Shown here: positions 61,099-64,000 of the stretch, piece by piece
Numbering within the stretch: the stretch's first letter is position 1
Layout: every line of letters begins with the position of its first letter
NCBI RefSeq assembly: GCF_020169515.1
Contig: NZ_JAHMHW010000004.1
Location: 434,001-498,000, forward strand
Direction: 5' to 3'
Length of the DNA: 64,000 bases
From: Paenibacillus vietnamensis
GTDB taxonomy: Bacteria; Bacillota; Bacilli; Paenibacillales; Paenibacillaceae
The notes under the pieces: generated by a model
Told to the model about the DNA's origin: nothing
Seen by the model: only the letters and a program-made list of their open reading frames with translations
Database searches by the model: none
Translations under genes and position numbers: made by a program

Positions 61099-62691
61099 TC
61101 AGTTATCTAGCATTTTTTCACTTACAAATTCACTTGGGTTCATCCCAGTATACTTCTTAAAAAGCGTGCTGAAATAAGGAATATTTTTATACCCTACTCG
61201 TTCTGAAACTTCGTAAATTAAATACTTTCCGTCAAGCAGCATGGCCTTGGCTTTCTCCATCCTTACCTTAGTTAAGTATTGATTAAAGGTATCGCCCATG
61301 GCCTTCTTAAATATTTGATTCAAATAATTTTTTGTAAGATATATTTCATTTGCTAATCGTTCCAAAGTGAGTTCGTCGCCGTAATGCTTATGAATATAAT
61401 CGACCATTAGATCCACAACTTGTTTGTGCTTAGCATTAATTTGCAAATATTTACGATCATTGACGTTCCTTAACAAATTCGAGACCCAATCATTTAAGTG
61501 GTCGAAACCTCTAATTTCGGCAATTCCCGCTTTCAATTGTACTTCGTTTAGATTTGAATTTATTCGTGGCGTATTCTTCGAAATATTTAATAATAAGTTC
61601 AAAATTTCAAATGCAAAATACTGAAGGAAGTGTTCGTCGGGATTTATCTCTCTTATTGCATCCATATGTTTTTGAACGAGTTCATTTATTTCCGTCTCAT
61701 CATTCAAAAAAGCTTGGTACAATTGCTGATAAAAATCAAACGTCTTGATCAACAAATTTTGGTAAATCCCGCTTCCCATTAAAGAAGACTGAGAACTGTT
61801 ATATAGATCCTGAAACGCCTCCTCAAGTGAATCAGGTATATAAGCATAGTCACTTTTCACTTGTCCAATGCCTGCTTTGATTTCAAGATTTAAATACATT
61901 GAAATATGAGACTGAACGCGTTCTATAAGCCCTTCAGTAAGCTGGCGAATATCACGTATATCTTTGTCTAAATGAAGAAGCAGCGCCCAGTTAGAACCAT
62001 GCAGTTCAACTAAATGCGACTCGATCCAAAGGTCCTTAACCGTTTCTTCTAGGACATTATAGACAGCAAAGCGAAACAAATTCCAACTTCCAATTGAGAT
62101 ATCACGTACTCTTTGCGTTCTTTGTAATTCAAAAATGATCACGAGATGATCTTTTTCAATCCACCAGTCCCTATTCCCCATCCGCAGCATGGAAGTATTT
62201 AGTTCTAAGGGTGTCCTGCTGGTTAAAATTGCTCGGAGCGCTTGTTTTTGTACAAAGGGTTCATAAAGCTCCAATTTCTGTTTCATCACACTATATTGCA
62301 TAGTTTGTTCTAGTTCTCTTTCAAGACTGATGATGGCGCTAGACAGGGCACTTTTTATTTGTTCCATCGTTACCGGCTTTGACAAGTAATCATGAACTTC
62401 CAGACGCAGTGCATTCCGGGCGATTTCGAAATCGTTATATCCACTTAAAATAATTAGTTTTCCGCAATAATCCTCGGTCCGGAGCTCTTCCATCATCCGC
62501 ATGCCATCCTTCACAGGCATATAGATATCCGTAATTACAATGTCTGGGCTAAAATCATGAATTAACTGGATGCCTTCTTCACCATCCAAAGCAACACCTA
62601 CCAATGTGGCGCCCAAAATGTCCCAAGGGATCATTTTTTTCATAGCTTCAAGCACTTGAAAATCATCATCGATAATAACAACTGTCCACAT
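61099..62691 (-). CDS. YesN-type response regulator, REC plus AraC HTH
   Basis: Response regulator of 530 residues. The receiver has VVIIDDD and phosphoacceptor Asp55 (IVITDIYMPV). A long middle region is followed by the AraC domain (LERLANEIYLTKNYLNQIFK; IYEVSERVGYKNIPYFSTLF). Its partner kinase ends 24 bases upstream, and the receptor gene follows after 96 bp. It probably activates the receptor gene. AT-rich codon use matches its neighbours. Confidence 0.94.
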   Translation of the reverse strand: MWTVVIIDDDFQVLEAMKKMIPWDILGATLVGVALDGEEGIQLIHDFSPDIVITDIYMPVKDGMRMMEELRTEDYCGKLIILSGYNDFEIARNALRLEVHDYLSKPVTMEQIKSALSSAIISLERELEQTMQYSVMKQKLELYEPFVQKQALRAILTSRTPLELNTSMLRMGNRDWWIEKDHLVIIFELQRTQRVRDISIGSWNLFRFAVYNVLEETVKDLWIESHLVELHGSNWALLLHLDKDIRDIRQLTEGLIERVQSHISMYLNLEIKAGIGQVKSDYAYIPDSLEEAFQDLYNSSQSSLMGSGIYQNLLIKTFDFYQQLYQAFLNDETEINELVQKHMDAIREINPDEHFLQYFAFEILNLLLNISKNTPRINSNLNEVQLKAGIAEIRGFDHLNDWVSNLLRNVNDRKYLQINAKHKQVVDLMVDYIHKHYGDELTLERLANEIYLTKNYLNQIFKKAMGDTFNQYLTKVRMEKAKAMLLDGKYLIYEVSERVGYKNIPYFSTLFKKYTGMNPSEFVSEKMLDN

Positions 62692-62715
62692 CCAAGTCCG
62701 TTCCTCCTTAAAGGC

Positions 62716-64000
62716 TTATTTTCTGTCGCTTTGACTCGTTTGATGAACTATGGGCAAATGAATGACGGCGCGGACTCCTCCCGTCACCAAATTATTGAGC
62801 TCGAAGCCGTACCTCTCTCCAAAATAGGTTTGAATTCTTTCCTTAACATTATTCAAAGCATATCCGCCAAAAGAATTGTCCGTTGACTCCTGCCAACCCT
62901 TTCGAAGTCCTCTTCCATCGTCTTCGATTACAATGGATAACTGGCCTTTCTCTTCATATGCTTGAAGTGTCAGCTCAGCCTTTTCCTTTCCATGAAATCC
63001 ATGCCGAAAAGCATTTTCTATGAAAGGTTGAATCGTTACTTTAGGAATAACATAATCATACAACGGTTCTGGCACATCAATATTTACGGATAACCTGTCC
63101 TTCCAGCGTATTTTTTGAAGTTCGAGGTAACACTGTACAAGCTCTAACTCTTGCTTCAAGGTTATTAAACCTTTGCCATGAGACAACGTTATTCTTAACA
63201 TTCTGCCTAGTAAGGAAATCATTTCACTAACATTCGTTTGATTTGACTCTATAGCAGCCCAATTGATTTGATCCAGTGTATTATATAAAAAATGTGGATT
63301 GATCATAGCCTGCAGCGCCTTAACTTCAACTTCCTTTTGCATTGTATACTGGAGCTCTAAATCGTTATAGAGCGACTCAATTCGATCCACTAGTTTCCGG
63401 TAGCCTTGGAACAGATGACCAAACTCATTTCTATAGTCATTCGGTATGATGCCTAGATCTTTATGGTTCGGGTATTTGTTCATGAGACGAACTAAATGCA
63501 TAATTGGCCGTGTAAATTGATGGACGAATAACCTTATTATTAACAGAATAAAGAACATAGATACGAATCCAATCCACCAAATCGTCGTTCGAATTTTGTT
63601 TGAACCGCTTACCATTTTATCCCATGTTGTAAATTCAATTAAACCCCATTTGGAATCCGGTGATCTGGACCACACCATGAGATACGACTTCTGGTTGATG
63701 ATCGTTTTCATGTAACCTGAGTCTTGCTCTGGAATTAATGTAAAATCGGAAATGATGACTGGATCTTCATCATCTTGACTAAGATGCAAGAGCGGTCTGC
63801 CTCCTGAATCGAGCAGTGTTCTCATTGAATTATGATTCTTACCAGATATAACCTCTTCCCAGTACTTCACATCGGTATTTATAATGAGTAATCCATAATA
63901 ATCATTCGTTCTAGTATAAAGCTTTCTAGCAAAGCTAATCACATTATTAGATTGATTTTGAATCGTAATGGCATGCTTACCTAGCCATGCAGAATCCGAT
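62716..64000 (-). CDS. YesM-type sensor histidine kinase, N-terminus outside window
   Basis: The frame remains open to the window edge (about 428 codons visible), so the start lies beyond base 64000; the GTG at 63942 is internal. What is present is the end of the extracellular sensor, a membrane helix (IWWIGFVSMFFILLIIRLFV), a HAMP-like segment, the phosphoacceptor motif AMINPHFLYNTLDQ, and the HATPase domain (IQPFIENAFRHG, DDGRGL, YALNNVKERI). It is the partner of the regulator at 61099. Confidence 0.93.
   Translation of the reverse strand, partial: SDSAWLGKHAITIQNQSNNVISFARKLYTRTNDYYGLLIINTDVKYWEEVISGKNHNSMRTLLDSGGRPLLHLSQDDEDPVIISDFTLIPEQDSGYMKTIINQKSYLMVWSRSPDSKWGLIEFTTWDKMVSGSNKIRTTIWWIGFVSMFFILLIIRLFVHQFTRPIMHLVRLMNKYPNHKDLGIIPNDYRNEFGHLFQGYRKLVDRIESLYNDLELQYTMQKEVEVKALQAMINPHFLYNTLDQINWAAIESNQTNVSEMISLLGRMLRITLSHGKGLITLKQELELVQCYLELQKIRWKDRLSVNIDVPEPLYDYVIPKVTIQPFIENAFRHGFHGKEKAELTLQAYEEKGQLSIVIEDDGRGLRKGWQESTDNSFGGYALNNVKERIQTYFGERYGFELNNLVTGGVRAVIHLPIVHQTSQSDRK

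Overview
The window looks like a carbohydrate-utilisation region of a Gram-positive, low-to-moderate GC Bacillota genome, most likely Paenibacillaceae (Paenibacillus/Cohnella type). The reasons are strong GGAGG ribosome binding sites, TTG/GTG starts, lipoprotein solute receptors, repeated YesM/YesN-type two-component systems next to CUT1 sugar importers, AraC regulators and many glycoside hydrolases. I saw no rRNA, tRNA, CRISPR array or replication origin.

Layout. 1-0.73 kb: 3' part of a cytochrome P450. 0.8-13.1 kb: cluster 1, with a histidine kinase/response regulator pair divergent from a receptor-permease-permease operon that ends in an unrecognised 645-residue protein, then a methyltransferase, an AraC regulator and a GHL6-type hydrolase. 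13.3-22.3 kb: a GC-richer arabinan operon (receptor, two permeases, GH51, lipoprotein GH43, small Cys-rich protein, GH43), divergent from an ArsR-like regulator. 22.4-26.5 kb: AbrB-family membrane protein, GH127 beta-L-arabinofuranosidase and its divergent AraC regulator. 26.5-30.4 kb: a gapB-like/ppdK operon, probably gluconeogenic. 30.5-45.8 kb: cluster 3, with two DUF5060/DUF4038-type hydrolases flanking a DUF1593/nucleoside-hydrolase-like enzyme, a complete two-component/ABC operon, three decayed genes (SDR, FAH, rhamnosidase-like) and a large secreted alpha/beta-hydrolase. 45.8-54.5 kb: ROK repressor, MFS transporter, two Gfo/Idh/MocA oxidoreductases, AraC regulator and secreted GH35 beta-galactosidase. 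54.75-59.52 kb: an IS256-family element with an internally deleted transposase; its right terminal repeat is split by two head-to-tail copies of a 1912-bp group II intron. 59.7-64 kb: an AT-richer receptor/response regulator/kinase set, cut by the window end.

How they work together. The arabinan operon forms a readable pathway: a surface lipoprotein GH43 cuts arabinan, the CUT1 importer takes up oligosaccharides, and cytoplasmic GH51, GH43 and GH127 release arabinose. No ABC ATPase is present for any importer, so a shared MsmX-type ATPase elsewhere is expected.

The most interesting signal is in cluster 3. Four promoters carry the same 23-bp element (AAAACTA-N9-TAGTTTT), always in the same orientation to the gene and always 28-29 bp from the -10 box. 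They precede the DUF5060 operon, the importer/two-component operon, the secreted hydrolase and the decayed rhamnosidase-like gene. This defines a small regulon, probably driven by the AraC-type response regulator encoded within it, for an uncharacterised (possibly apiose- or rhamnose-containing) glycan. The second notable object is the tandem intron pair. Its predicted exon-binding sites match the IS256 terminal repeat, and the 8-bp target duplication of the IS is still intact.
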